From the NCBI GenBank assembly GCA_013288015.1, contig JABDCR010000002.1, forward strand, positions 1 to 64,000: a stretch of DNA of 64,000 bases. The letters are read 5' to 3'. Numbering within the stretch: position 1 is the stretch's first letter; each line of letters starts with the position of its first letter. Below the pieces are notes generated by a model. The model did no database searches, had not been told where the DNA came from, and was given only the letters and a program-made list of their open reading frames with translations. The position numbers and the translations under genes were made by a program. Below, in pieces: positions 44,060 through 52,976 of this stretch. Source of the stretch: Bacteroidota bacterium. GTDB lineage: Bacteria; Bacteroidota; Bacteroidia; B-17B0; Aurantibacillaceae.

Positions 44060-44701
44060 ATGAAAACAAAAATCGCAACAATGCTTACGCTGGTTTGTTT
44101 AACAGCCAGCACTTTAAAATCGCAAACGCTTGAAGAAGCTTTGAAAAACTCACTGACAAAATTTGATGCCGCAAAAACCGAACAGGAAATGGTTGGTACC
44201 TCCTCTCAGTTTGATATGATTACTAATAAATGGAGCGACCAATGGCCGGCTGATTTTTACGCTGCTTATGCTAAAATTAAAGTTTCGCTTAAACTTACCG
44301 ATAAAGCTAAAAGAGACCAGTATTTGGATGCCGCTAATGCGCTCATAGAAAAAGCCGACAAGCTTTCGCCAAACAATGAGGAGATATATATTTTGGCGGC
44401 ATGGAGTGCCAAAGCACGAATAGCCATTGATGGAAAAGACCGTTGGAAAAAATTTGGCGAAGTGTATGATGATTATATTGCAAAGGCTAAAAAAATAAAT
44501 TCGGAAAACGCAAGAATATTCTTCTTAGAAGGGCAAGGCCCTTTTTATAAACCAAAAATGTGGGGCGGCGGAAAAGATAAAGCCAAACCTTATTTTGAAA
44601 AAGCAAAAGAGTTATTTGCTAAAGAAGATAAATCAAGTTTATTGAAACCATACTGGGGCGAAAAAGAAAATGAAGAATTGCTGAAGCAGTGTAACGAGTA
44701 A
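44060..44701 (+). CDS. Secreted TPR-like protein
   Basis: A 213-residue exported protein with an N-terminal signal peptide (MLTLVCLTASTLKSQ) and helical repeats of the TPR kind (YLDAANALIEKADKLSPNNEE; KAKPYFEKAKELFAKEDKSS). It follows the TonB receptor by 18 bases. Similar small proteins accompany such receptors in other Bacteroidota, as far as I recognise, but no function is assigned. Likely periplasmic. Confidence 0.7.
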   Translation: MKTKIATMLTLVCLTASTLKSQTLEEALKNSLTKFDAAKTEQEMVGTSSQFDMITNKWSDQWPADFYAAYAKIKVSLKLTDKAKRDQYLDAANALIEKADKLSPNNEEIYILAAWSAKARIAIDGKDRWKKFGEVYDDYIAKAKKINSENARIFFLEGQGPFYKPKMWGGGKDKAKPYFEKAKELFAKEDKSSLLKPYWGEKENEELLKQCNE

Positions 44702-44709
44702 TTTCGCGA

Positions 44710-44934
44710 ATGAAACCTTCTACCGAAAGAAAAGTAATTCGCTGGGTTCATATACTATTTAGCATACCGGTTGTTGGTTATTTATATGGGCCAGTTGCAA
44801 CAATTCCGCAGGCGGCTTTTGTCACCCGGTGGGTTTTCTTTCCTATTATTGTATTATCTGGGATTTGGCTTTGGAAAGGGCAATGGCTAAAAAAATATTT
44901 TCAAAAGAAAAAATCAGAACACGCTAAAGAATAA
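44710..44934 (+). CDS. Small membrane protein
   Basis: A 74-residue protein with two membrane segments (WVHILFSIPVVGYLYG and WVFFPIIVLSGIWLWKG) and a highly basic C-terminus (KKYFQKKKSEHAKE). It begins 8 bases after the TPR-like gene and ends the operon. The composition recalls a small heme- or ion-associated subunit, but no motif supports that. Confidence 0.65.
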   Translation: MKPSTERKVIRWVHILFSIPVVGYLYGPVATIPQAAFVTRWVFFPIIVLSGIWLWKGQWLKKYFQKKKSEHAKE

Positions 44935-45049
44935 GTATACAATTCATTTAAAGGGTCTATAAACCTATGAGTATTCATAAAGACTTCTATTATTTATTCT
45001 ATGTACTAACGCCCCAATATACAAATATCTTGAAGAATTGATTTCAAAC

Positions 45050-45095
45050 ACTTCATAACAACTTAGGTCAACATTGACCTAAGTTGTTATGAAGT
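45050..45095. repeat. 22-bp perfect palindrome
   Basis: Two exact 22-base arms (45050-45071 and 45074-45095) around the dinucleotide CA. It can form a very stable hairpin or cruciform. There is no T-run, so it is not a standard terminator, though it sits between a plus-strand operon and a dead minus-strand gene. Confidence 0.85.
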
Positions 45096-45137
45096 GATAG
45101 TTTTAGCAAACCTTATTGCTTCAAAACATATTAAATT

Positions 45138-45386
45138 TTACAAAATTAATAAAATTGTGCCGGCTATAATTAACGCAGCCCCAATAGCCACTTTAAGCGT
45201 AAGCACTTCTTTAAGAATAACGACAGAAAGAATTATTGTTAGTGCCACACTTAATTTATCTACTGGGGCAACCTGTGACACTTTACCCTATCGCAGATAT
45301 GTATATGAGTTTGTAGCTATATTCAACAGAATAACCAACCATATAAAAACAAAGATGATGATAGAGAAGAAAACAAAAAATGGCAT
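45138..45386 (-). pseudogene. EamA/DMT transporter 3' remnant
   Basis: The last third of a drug/metabolite transporter on the minus strand. The frame shows two membrane segments before an in-frame TAG, then the family's distinctive C-terminus GKVSQVAPVDKLSVALTIIL with VVILKEVLTLKVAIGAALII. The TAG replaces the ALQL residues expected before GKVSQVAP, so a few codons were lost. No upstream half is present. Alternative plus-strand translations of this interval have no domain and are rejected. Confidence 0.75.
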
Positions 45387-45427
45387 AAAATGTATGGCAT
45401 TTTTTATAGTTAGGTAATCTTAGTTTA

Positions 45428-47737
45428 TTAGTCTTTAATAAATTTAATTATTTTAGTTTGGTTGTCGTTTGAAGTTACTTTCATAAAATAAACACCGTTA
45501 GCTAAGTTTGCTATATCTATGGCTTGAACTTGTTGCGCTCCATTTACTCTTTGTTCGGCAATAACTGTTTGTCCGATAACATCGGTAACTGAAATAGAGC
45601 TTGTGTTTTCAAACACAGTTACCGAAATATAGTTATGTGCAGGATTAGGATAAGCATAAAGACCTGTTGACATTTCAATAGTTGAGATGCCAACCGTAGT
45701 ATAAATATTAATGTTGTCAACAAAAAGCCAGTTGCCCCAATCAGAACGGTTTTCGAATGCAAACATTACATCAGGCATTCCCGAAAGGGCAGATAGATTA
45801 ATGGTTTCGTTACGCCATTGAGTTGATGTGGGTACCCACTCGGTTATGTTATGAGAAGTACGCTGATAGATTGGTGCAGTAGCAAGCACAGAACCTCCTT
45901 TTTTATAAAGATTATGCCAGGTTGTACCACAATCTGACGAATAATAAACAACAAGTGTATCGTTTCTGGCTGCGCTGCTATCCGGTCTGGTTGCGGGTGC
46001 ATAAGCTACTTCAAAAGTAAGAACTTCGGTGGCGGCATTTGTAAAATCGTATCCGGGTATATAAAACCTTCCGGCTTGTCCGGTCATGTTACCGTCTCCG
46101 TTACCTTCGGCATTATCATATGCAATTGAATTAATGCCTGTTTTAGCAGCGCGGTTGCTAACCATCCAGTTACCATAGTTTAAAGAGTTATTAAGTGCCC
46201 AACCTGTAGGAAGGTTATTGCTTGTTTCAAAACCTTGACTAAGCGGTAAAGCCTGCCCTATGGCACTCGTGTAAAATGTAATAACTGAGCGGTCGTTTAG
46301 TGTATCTCCATCAGTTGTAGAATCAGGTTTACTTGTATAACAGGTTAATGTATGTGTTCCGCTGCCAACAGCCATGCTTCCTAAGGCCAGTGTGTTTGAT
46401 TGTGCAGAAACCAGCATGCCAGACCAATGTATAGTTTGTACTGTATTGGCATCTATTTTATAATTGATATGACATGTTTTTAAAGTATCGCTGCCAAAAT
46501 TAAAAAGTGTAATAATTGGATTTATGCTTGTTGCACAAGTAATGCTTGCAGGCGCATTAATAGATCGTACTCCGGCATCAACAGGTAAAACAGCCAAAGG
46601 CTGAATGCCAAATACGGCTTCCTGACCCTGTGTAAAGTCGTAACTGCCACCGCCACCTAAATTAAGATTGCTAAGCGGATAAAATCCATTATTCTGCCCG
46701 CTCCAACCCCAATTCATATGGACGTTACCACTTCCGTCATATCCATCAAGTACCCAACAATGGTCGCCACCAGCATATTCAATGGGTCTGCCGGCATATA
46801 AATCAGTCAGTATAAATTGCATCCAAGCTGTATCGGTAAAATTATTTTTTAGCAATCCTTTTATTGTATAGGGGTCATAATTAAAATATTTAGGTAAGGC
46901 AGTTTGAGAGCAAAAAATACTTTCGGGAATAATAACTTCAGCGCCGCTGCCATTAGGGTCATAATCCATATGAACACTAACTCCACAATGATACATAAGC
47001 TGGGCAACAGCTGTGTTAGTTGAAGCTACTGATAAAGGCATAGCAGCCCAGTTATATGTAGTAGCTCCGTAATTGGCATGTAGTGTGCCAAAGTTATTGG
47101 TAAATCCATTTGCGGTGCAATCGCAATAAGAAGAAGAATCTTTTCCCTGCGAAGGATAATTCCAATATCGCATAATTTGAGCCATACATGTGGCCACGCA
47201 ACCTGTTACAGAACCACTTGGACATGAATCGTTGTAAAATGGTGCTTGGTCCCAGGTGGTTTGTACAAGTGGTGTAACGCTTGCCGAATTTATCGTTATG
47301 GGCTGCGTGTTTAGTTTTGCATTTGTTGGGTTGATATATTTATTCCACTCGTTGCTTACAACTTGATTTGCCTGCACACCCTGTAAAGTTGCCTGATAAA
47401 TCTCATCTGTTCGTTTATTCAACCAATACGCTATGTTTGTGTTTTTACCCGGAATTACAAATTGCTTTTCAGTAGAGTATCCAATTATAGGCAGCAAGGC
47501 ATCATCAGCAGTTATAATTACAAAACCATCATCAGTATTAATGTTAAAGGCATAATAAGCTGCCGCACCATTTTTAGAAAAACCCATATAAGTGAGGTTT
47601 ACAGAAGAAACAGCCTTAACAGAATGCTGTTTGTAAAAATTTTCGGCAACTGTTTGTGCCATACCAGGGGTAATAGGCTTTGCTTGCGCAAAATGTGTTC
47701 CTAAAAGGAAAAAGGCAGCGTAACAAAATTTTTTCAT
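45428..47737 (-). CDS. C10 family cysteine peptidase (streptopain-like) with T9SS sorting domain
   Basis: A 769-residue secreted peptidase. After a signal peptide (MKKFCYAAFFLLGTHFAQA) comes a Spi-like propeptide (NFYKQHSV; FVIITADDALLPIIGYST), then the C10 catalytic domain. The nucleophile is C180 in SVTGCVATCMAQIMRYW, and the catalytic histidine is H326 in GGDHCWVLDGYDG. A MAM-like or jelly-roll domain (QGFETSNNLPTGW; VMFAFENRSDWGNWLFVDNI) follows, then a type A T9SS sorting domain (LYAYPNPAHNYISVTV). Relatives include streptopain and prevotellin/interpain. It is probably released or displayed on the cell surface to degrade proteins. Confidence 0.9.
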   Translation of the reverse strand: MKKFCYAAFFLLGTHFAQAKPITPGMAQTVAENFYKQHSVKAVSSVNLTYMGFSKNGAAAYYAFNINTDDGFVIITADDALLPIIGYSTEKQFVIPGKNTNIAYWLNKRTDEIYQATLQGVQANQVVSNEWNKYINPTNAKLNTQPITINSASVTPLVQTTWDQAPFYNDSCPSGSVTGCVATCMAQIMRYWNYPSQGKDSSSYCDCTANGFTNNFGTLHANYGATTYNWAAMPLSVASTNTAVAQLMYHCGVSVHMDYDPNGSGAEVIIPESIFCSQTALPKYFNYDPYTIKGLLKNNFTDTAWMQFILTDLYAGRPIEYAGGDHCWVLDGYDGSGNVHMNWGWSGQNNGFYPLSNLNLGGGGSYDFTQGQEAVFGIQPLAVLPVDAGVRSINAPASITCATSINPIITLFNFGSDTLKTCHINYKIDANTVQTIHWSGMLVSAQSNTLALGSMAVGSGTHTLTCYTSKPDSTTDGDTLNDRSVITFYTSAIGQALPLSQGFETSNNLPTGWALNNSLNYGNWMVSNRAAKTGINSIAYDNAEGNGDGNMTGQAGRFYIPGYDFTNAATEVLTFEVAYAPATRPDSSAARNDTLVVYYSSDCGTTWHNLYKKGGSVLATAPIYQRTSHNITEWVPTSTQWRNETINLSALSGMPDVMFAFENRSDWGNWLFVDNINIYTTVGISTIEMSTGLYAYPNPAHNYISVTVFENTSSISVTDVIGQTVIAEQRVNGAQQVQAIDIANLANGVYFMKVTSNDNQTKIIKFIKD

Positions 47738-47846
47738 TTGAGTGGTAGTTTAATTAGAGCCAATGTTATGAAATTGAACGGCCAAAACCAAGTTTTTAAA
47801 AAATAAAACCAAAGATTATGAACTATTTTTCTTATCAAAACCAAAT

Positions 47847-48038
47847 TTAAATTTCCTCCACCCAATATATAGTTCGGGACTTTATTTCAATCCAAAAAAT
47901 GTTCAAGCTGTTTTTTAATTTAAACGCATTCTTTTCTGCATCATAAGCAGCATTATAAGTTTGACCATCTATATTTAAGATAACTTTTTGTTTGTCTAAA
48001 GGAACGCTATCATTTGCGTTTTTCCATTCCCGATTCAT
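47847..48038 (-). CDS. Small hypothetical protein
   Basis: A 63-residue protein with the pattern EWKNANDSVPLDKQKVILNI, GQTYNAAYDAEKNAFKL and FWIEIKSRTIYWVEEI, i.e. several beta strands. No domain is recognised with confidence. It is monocistronic on the minus strand, upstream of the peptidase by about 110 bases and downstream of the hairpin at 48082-48133. Confidence 0.55.
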   Translation of the reverse strand: MNREWKNANDSVPLDKQKVILNIDGQTYNAAYDAEKNAFKLKNSLNIFWIEIKSRTIYWVEEI

Positions 48039-48081
48039 ATAGTTTTATTTATTGCATATTTTGTAAAATCATATTAATTAA

Positions 48082-48133
48082 AATAAGTGTAGAGTAAACG
48101 GCTCCCGTTAGAGAGCCGTTACCCACACTTATT
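48082..48133 (-). terminator. Two-tier hairpin terminator
   Basis: An inner 8-bp stem (AACGGCTC at 48097-48104, GAGCCGTT at 48113-48120) is nested in an outer 9-bp stem (AATAAGTGT at 48082-48090, ACACTTATT at 48125-48133), with a small internal loop between them. It is downstream of the small minus-strand genes at 48.2-48.6 kb. Confidence 0.75.
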
Positions 48134-48196
48134 GCGATGATTGAACAAACAACCTAATCAAACGGAATTAAGCAAAAAACCGCAGGACATGGATTG

Positions 48197-48253
48197 TTAT
48201 TCAGGTTCATCACAATTTGGATAAGCAGGTACGCCATCAAATAGGCCTTCCAT
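48197..48253 (-). CDS. Candidate 18-residue microprotein
   Basis: An isolated ATG ORF (MEGLFDGVPAYPNCDEPE) preceded by AATAGGA, which could serve as a ribosome-binding site, with an in-frame stop 9 bases upstream. It sits between the lipoprotein gene and the terminator at 48082-48133, inside an otherwise gene-free 300-base stretch. No homology is recognised; it may be chance. Confidence 0.2.
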   Translation of the reverse strand: MEGLFDGVPAYPNCDEPE

Positions 48254-48343
48254 TCCTATTTAACAGCAACTTACCTATCCAATATGACAACAGCTTTGCC
48301 TGAAAAATACAAAGAGCATTGCTGTTGCCAATTTTATTAGCAC

Positions 48344-48559
48344 TTATTGTAGTTCACAAGTAGTCGTAGCTGTTCCTGCTACCGTCATTCCAAATCCGGT
48401 GCAGGTTGTTGTAGCTTTTGACTTCGTATTGTCAATTGTTACAACCGTTGTAAAATCGTTGATGCCAGGTTGCAACGTAGTACAAGTACATGTATGCGCT
48501 TTTCTACACGATGTAGAAAGAGCGGTTACTATTATTAATGATAAGACTATTTTTTTCAT
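48344..48559 (-). CDS. Small cysteine-rich lipoprotein
   Basis: A 71-residue exported protein. The N-terminus MKKIVLSLIIVTALSTSC fits a lipoprotein signal with lipidated C18 followed by RK. The mature part has four more cysteines (CTCTT, TTTCTGFG, TTTCELQ), arranged like two disulfides or a metal site. No family is recognised. It is upstream of the candidate microprotein and downstream of the beta-barrel gene on the same strand. Confidence 0.65.
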   Translation of the reverse strand: MKKIVLSLIIVTALSTSCRKAHTCTCTTLQPGINDFTTVVTIDNTKSKATTTCTGFGMTVAGTATTTCELQ

Positions 48560-48673
48560 TTTAATTTGGTTTTATGTTTAATATTCTTCTCTATTTAATT
48601 TGATTGAGTAAGTAACCCTGTTTGAAAAAATCGCCCACTAACAATGGAAAACTTACAGAGCACTTACTCAATT

Positions 48674-49408
48674 TTATTTACCGAACTGATAGGCCAATCC
48701 TAAATTAATGTTTAACATCGTGATAGCCTCATGATAATTAGTTATAAGCCTGCCTGCAACAATAGCCCTGTTTGAGTTTTGTATGGCAATGTTCGGGTCG
48801 GTATAATAATAATCGGCATTAAGTTTAATGCCGATATGATTTGTTATTGAATATCGGATACCCGCACCTGCCTGAAAACCAAAACCTGTTCCGCTTGAAA
48901 TATTTTGTGCGCAAGGATGTGGTTTTCCGCCATCTTCTATGAAAATGTCAAACTCAGGCGTATAAACAAGTGTAAGCCCTCCAACGGCACGAAAATCAAT
49001 CGTAAATTTTTTAATGGGAAAGGAAAGATAAGGCCCAACAAAAAAATTGTAAAAATTGTATTTAGTCGTTACTGTAACAGATACGCTATCCACATCAAAG
49101 TCCTGTTTATAGCCATCCGACATAGATTGTAAATTAGCTGTGCTAAATGAAGCAAAAGAAAATAAACCACCGATACCAATATATTTATTCAGGTAGTAAG
49201 CACCTTCTATACCCGTATTGTAACCCATTGCATTTGCATAGCCTGAGCTGTTATTGTTATAATCCGATTTAGTAATGTTGCCCATCAGGCTTGAGTAACC
49301 GCCAGTAACGCCAATAAAGCTTTTTGCTTTACCCGTATTTGCATCATCTTGCGCAAAAGCAGCACAACTTATAAAGCCTGCTACTATATATAAAATTAGT
49401 TTTTTCAT
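48674..49408 (-). CDS. Outer-membrane beta-barrel protein
   Basis: A 244-residue protein with a signal peptide (MKKLILYIVAGFISCAAFAQ) and amphipathic strands alternating with turns (KSFIGVTGGYSSLMGNI, VGPYLSFPIKKFTIDFRAVG, GFGFQAGAGIRYSITNHIGI), ending in LGLAYQFGK. The last residues are not the usual terminal aromatic, but the pattern matches the OMP_b-brl group of 8-10 stranded barrels. It lies 18 bases behind a lipoprotein gene and may belong to the metal-uptake operon upstream. Confidence 0.8.
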   Translation of the reverse strand: MKKLILYIVAGFISCAAFAQDDANTGKAKSFIGVTGGYSSLMGNITKSDYNNNSSGYANAMGYNTGIEGAYYLNKYIGIGGLFSFASFSTANLQSMSDGYKQDFDVDSVSVTVTTKYNFYNFFVGPYLSFPIKKFTIDFRAVGGLTLVYTPEFDIFIEDGGKPHPCAQNISSGTGFGFQAGAGIRYSITNHIGIKLNADYYYTDPNIAIQNSNRAIVAGRLITNYHEAITMLNINLGLAYQFGK

Positions 49409-49426
49409 TATTTAAATTTTAAAGAA

Positions 49427-50050
49427 TTAATAAATTACAATTTGCATTTGTACCTGCGAGTCTGTTGAGCCAGGAGCAAAAGTTCCGTTCTTTGAATTAG
49501 GCTGGTGCCTTAAATAACCTGTGCAATAAGAACTAGCTCCATTTACAGTATAAGTTGTAGCAACTTGGTCAGTAAGTCCTATCGGTAGAGGAGGGTTGTT
49601 AGAATCATGGTCTTCGTATGTAACTTTAAAATTGGCGGGATTGGTTGTTGCATCCTGATTAGCAACCCCACACAACCCAAGCGAATTATAAAAGAAATAC
49701 AAATGATAGTTCTGTCTTTGTACGCCTATTTCCTGTGTTATGTCATTTACCGGATTTTGTGTTTCATCATATATATGAACTGTTAATGCATATGTTGAAT
49801 TAGCATGTAAACGTGCTATGGGTTTAAGTGTGTCTTTATAAGGCTTGCTTAAAACAGTGCTATCTCTCCAAACAGCCCAGCATGTATCGTGTGGGTTAGC
49901 TGTATTTTGGAAACGCCATTTGATGGTAGTTAAAAATTCATTCCCCGGCAAAGGCGGGGAAACAGCTTGTTCTGTTTTTTTACAAGAAATAAATATTAGT
50001 GCACTCAATAAGAATGCACCAAATAATATTCGGTTTAATTTTGTGTTCAT
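49427..50050 (-). CDS. Lipoprotein associated with the TonB receptor
   Basis: A 207-residue lipoprotein; the signal FGAFLLSALIFISCKK gives lipidated C23. The mature protein resembles a family that co-occurs with TonB receptors in Bacteroidota, recognisable by NTANPHDTCWAVWRD, LHANSTYALTVHIYDET, VTYEDHDSNNPPLPIGLT and LRHQPNSKNGTF. It probably acts at the outer membrane with the TonB receptor two genes upstream. Its ligand is not shown by the sequence; metal or metal-chelate uptake is inferred from context. Confidence 0.75.
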   Translation of the reverse strand: MNTKLNRILFGAFLLSALIFISCKKTEQAVSPPLPGNEFLTTIKWRFQNTANPHDTCWAVWRDSTVLSKPYKDTLKPIARLHANSTYALTVHIYDETQNPVNDITQEIGVQRQNYHLYFFYNSLGLCGVANQDATTNPANFKVTYEDHDSNNPPLPIGLTDQVATTYTVNGASSYCTGYLRHQPNSKNGTFAPGSTDSQVQMQIVIY

Positions 50051-50082
50051 TTTAGTTTTAATTTTTTTATTAATATGATTTT

Positions 50083-50445
50083 TTAAATTTTATTGTAGTA
50101 AGTATATCTGATGATATATGGTGGCCCTCTTGATTGTAAGAGTTTCTTTAAAGTATTTCGTGTTTCACAGAAATAAAAAATGAGATTACGTGTAACAGTA
50201 AAGTAAATTACCGGAACATAAAACCCGCTTACTAATAACTTCTTGTTTGTAATAACCTCGCATAAAAGACAGTTTTGTATATCCGGTTTATGTGCATGGA
50301 AACCGTTTTTTGAATAATGCCTTAGCGATACTTCGCCACAACATTTACTTATTTCATGTTGATGCGTAAATAAAACAACTTGCCCTACTACAAAAATTGT
50401 CAGCAGCAGCTTTGCATACAGGATATGTTTTTTACTTCTATACAT
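50083..50445 (-). CDS. Small His/Cys protein with C-terminal RGPP motif (1 of 2)
   Basis: A 120-residue exported or membrane-anchored protein. The N-terminal hydrophobic stretch ILYAKLLLTIFVVGQVVLF is followed by HQHEISKCC, HAHKPDIQNCLLC and, near the C-terminus, LLQSRGPPYIIR. Histidine pairs and CxxC pairs suggest metal binding. Its start overlaps the end of the TonB receptor gene by 8 bases, so expression is coupled. The protein at 52977 on the other side of the receptor has the same plan, with RGPP near its C-terminus. The family is not characterised to my knowledge. Confidence 0.75.
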   Translation of the reverse strand: MYRSKKHILYAKLLLTIFVVGQVVLFTHQHEISKCCGEVSLRHYSKNGFHAHKPDIQNCLLCEVITNKKLLVSGFYVPVIYFTVTRNLIFYFCETRNTLKKLLQSRGPPYIIRYTYYNKI

Positions 50446-52792
50446 CCTGCTTTTTGCTAAATACGGAGAAAGGTATCTTTAAACGTAGAGTGAAATTTCG
50501 TCCTAAGGCATTATTGAAATAACGGAAACGGTCTAAGTAATCTCTGTAAACAGTATTCAGAATATTGTTTGCCATAAAATTAATGTTGATTAATTGCTGC
50601 TTTATAGGAATTGAAAAACCTATATCGGCATTCAACAACCAATATCCTGCGGGTGGCGGAATATAATCTTCATTAGGCGGTACATGGGTTTGCTTGCTTA
50701 CTACCAAAGCAGACGTGCTAAAATAAAGTTGCTTCAGCTTGCCAAGCGAATTTTTTGAAAATGTAAATCCGTTTTCATATCGGTTGGCAGGTGCATAAAT
50801 CAAATAATTATGAATGCCTCTGTTATAGGCATACAGGTAAGTGGTTTTAGAATTAATAGTTAACCAATTAAAAAGCTTATAGTTGATATTAGCATCAACT
50901 CCGGTTAAATAAACATTAGCTGCGGTATATTGAAACAAGGGGAATGTTCCTACTCCGGTAGTTATTACTTTTGGGTATTCGGGCTTTAAATAAATGTAGT
51001 TATTAATGAGATTGTAATAACCGCCTATTTCTACTGCTAACTTTTTTGAATTAAAATTGAAATAGGTTTGTGCGTTGTAAGAGCGTTCCGCTTTTAAAGT
51101 AGTGTCACCTTTTTCATAGGATGCAGCACTTTGATGTATTCCGTTTGCAAATAATTCTATGGGTGCAGGTGGTCTCCATCCGATGCCTACTGAGGAATTT
51201 AGCGAGAGAAATTCATTAAATCTATATACAGCACCTAAGGTAGCACTGTAATTTGCCCAGCTATATTCAGATGAATGTTTGGTTAATGTGGAAAAATCTT
51301 CCGTGTAAGTTTGCATCCACAAATAATCATAGCGGGCTCCGGCTTCAATAGTCAATTTTCTTTTATTCCATTTTTCAAGAATAAATGCGCCTCCGCCATA
51401 ATTGCGATAATTGGGTATCAAAGCACGGTAGTCAAGTCCCTGATAAATATTCCCCTGACTGATAAAATTAGTCCCTATGCTTCCCGAAATATTTTTTATA
51501 GATGGATGCTCCCAAATAAGTTCATGGGTCGTAGATGTTAACTGAAAATAGGCATCGGGCGTATTTGGCGGTAAATTACCAAGGGGTTGTTCATCTCCAA
51601 ACTCTGAACGTCTGTTTTGCTGCCAAGCATATGTATATTCTAATTTACCTGCTTTATTAAATTTATAAAAACCTTTTCCTTTTGCTGTTTTATGGTCAAC
51701 CTGCTGATAACCTCTTGTTATATTATATGAAAACACAGAAGGCCACAATGGTGCTGGTCTTGTTGCTGCCGCCTCCAAATCTTGTAAGTTTCCGATAATA
51801 GAAGTCCATGAAATGCCAATGGTAGTATTAAAATCACTAAAGAATCCATCTATGCCAAAGTTCTTTTTTCTATATGAAAGTGCTCCCGAGTAATTTCTTT
51901 CCTGTATGCCGCTATTTGGTAAATAATAAGTAGGTGTACTAAAATTACCCGCTTTTCTAAAAGTTCCCTGCGCTCTCCAACTTAAACCGGATAATTTCTT
52001 TCCGAAAGCTCCCTCCAAAAATCCTGAGCCTGTTCCTGACCTACCATTTGTTGCACCAACTAAATTTATTTCTCCGTTTAAACATTTGGTATGCGGCATT
52101 TCTTTGGGGTCAACTAATACTACACCTGCAATGGCATTCATTCCGTAACGTATGCTGGCAGCTCCTTTTATAACACTTAACTTAGTAGCAATAAAGGGGT
52201 CTATTTCGGGGGCATGGTCAGCTCCCCAGTTTTGCCCTTCTAATCGCACACCATTATTTAATAATAATACACGGTTGCCGTATAAACCATGTATCATGGG
52301 TTTAGAAATGCCCGGGCCGGTTTGTAAACTGTTTACACCCACAATAGCTTTTAATGCTTCTCCTAAAGATGAGCCTCTCGTTTTTTCTATGGTAATGCCA
52401 CTAATCTCATCTTTTTGTAAGGTTTCTACCTCTTGTTTTTTTATCTGATGGTCTTCAATGGTAACATCTTTTAAGGTGTTTAAGGGAAGTAAATTAAACA
52501 CAACCGAAGTGTTGTTTGTAATAGTAATGGCAGTATCTAAATCAGCATGACCAACATAGGCTACTCGTATATTGTATTTACCTTTACATAAGCCCTCTAA
52601 ATAAAAATGGCTGTTATCATTAGCTGAAATGCCTTTATTTAATTCTTTAATGTAAACCGTTGCAAAACCAAGTTCCTCATTCAGTTTGGTGCAAATAATT
52701 TTCCCCGACAAAGAATACTTGCATGTATCGTTTTGTGCAGCAATTTTTGTGCACAGTAGAAATGTAAAAAGTATGCAGATGCAGTTACGCAT
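50438..52792 (-). CDS. TonB-dependent receptor, ZnuD-like
   Basis: A 784-residue outer-membrane receptor. Signal peptide CICILFTFLLCTKIAAQ; carboxypeptidase-like domain (SGKIICTKLNEELGFATVYI); plug with LGEALKAIVGVNSLQTGPGI, PMIHGLYGNRVLLLNNGVRL and WGADHAPEIDPFIATKLSVI; then the barrel, ending in FTLRLKIPFSVF. The HGLYGNRV and ADHAPEIDP segments resemble plugs of ZnuD-type zinc receptors, so metal uptake is likely. It is flanked by two small His/Cys-rich proteins and a lipoprotein, which strengthens that inference, though the metal is uncertain. Confidence 0.85.
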   Translation of the reverse strand: MRNCICILFTFLLCTKIAAQNDTCKYSLSGKIICTKLNEELGFATVYIKELNKGISANDNSHFYLEGLCKGKYNIRVAYVGHADLDTAITITNNTSVVFNLLPLNTLKDVTIEDHQIKKQEVETLQKDEISGITIEKTRGSSLGEALKAIVGVNSLQTGPGISKPMIHGLYGNRVLLLNNGVRLEGQNWGADHAPEIDPFIATKLSVIKGAASIRYGMNAIAGVVLVDPKEMPHTKCLNGEINLVGATNGRSGTGSGFLEGAFGKKLSGLSWRAQGTFRKAGNFSTPTYYLPNSGIQERNYSGALSYRKKNFGIDGFFSDFNTTIGISWTSIIGNLQDLEAAATRPAPLWPSVFSYNITRGYQQVDHKTAKGKGFYKFNKAGKLEYTYAWQQNRRSEFGDEQPLGNLPPNTPDAYFQLTSTTHELIWEHPSIKNISGSIGTNFISQGNIYQGLDYRALIPNYRNYGGGAFILEKWNKRKLTIEAGARYDYLWMQTYTEDFSTLTKHSSEYSWANYSATLGAVYRFNEFLSLNSSVGIGWRPPAPIELFANGIHQSAASYEKGDTTLKAERSYNAQTYFNFNSKKLAVEIGGYYNLINNYIYLKPEYPKVITTGVGTFPLFQYTAANVYLTGVDANINYKLFNWLTINSKTTYLYAYNRGIHNYLIYAPANRYENGFTFSKNSLGKLKQLYFSTSALVVSKQTHVPPNEDYIPPPAGYWLLNADIGFSIPIKQQLININFMANNILNTVYRDYLDRFRYFNNALGRNFTLRLKIPFSVFSKKQDV

Positions 52793-52886
52793 ATTAAAAG
52801 CCCAACAAATTGTTTAATTGAAAAAATTACTGTTAGTACAGAATGATAGATACCATTAACTGAATCGACAAATAGATTGCCGAAAG

Positions 52887-52973
52887 CTGTTTCAAACAAG
52901 AGCACGTTCTTGTAAACTTTGGTTACATGAACAATACAGAAACTACACTAAAAAATTTAAAGGTTTGAAACAG
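52887..52973. promoter_or_regulatory. Candidate regulatory inverted repeats upstream of the TonB receptor
   Basis: The interval upstream of the receptor contains an 18-bp near-palindrome, ACAAGA-GCACGT-TCTTGT (52896-52913). It also has distant 11-bp inverted copies CTGTTTCAAAC (52887-52897) and GTTTGAAACAG (52963-52973). Either could be a regulator site; no metal-regulator gene is adjacent. Confidence 0.35.
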
Positions 52974-52976
52974 GCA

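Noticed and set aside
45094-45417. Plus-strand 107-residue ORF.
   Set aside because: The opposite strand encodes the recognisable EamA C-terminus; the plus-strand product has no family features.
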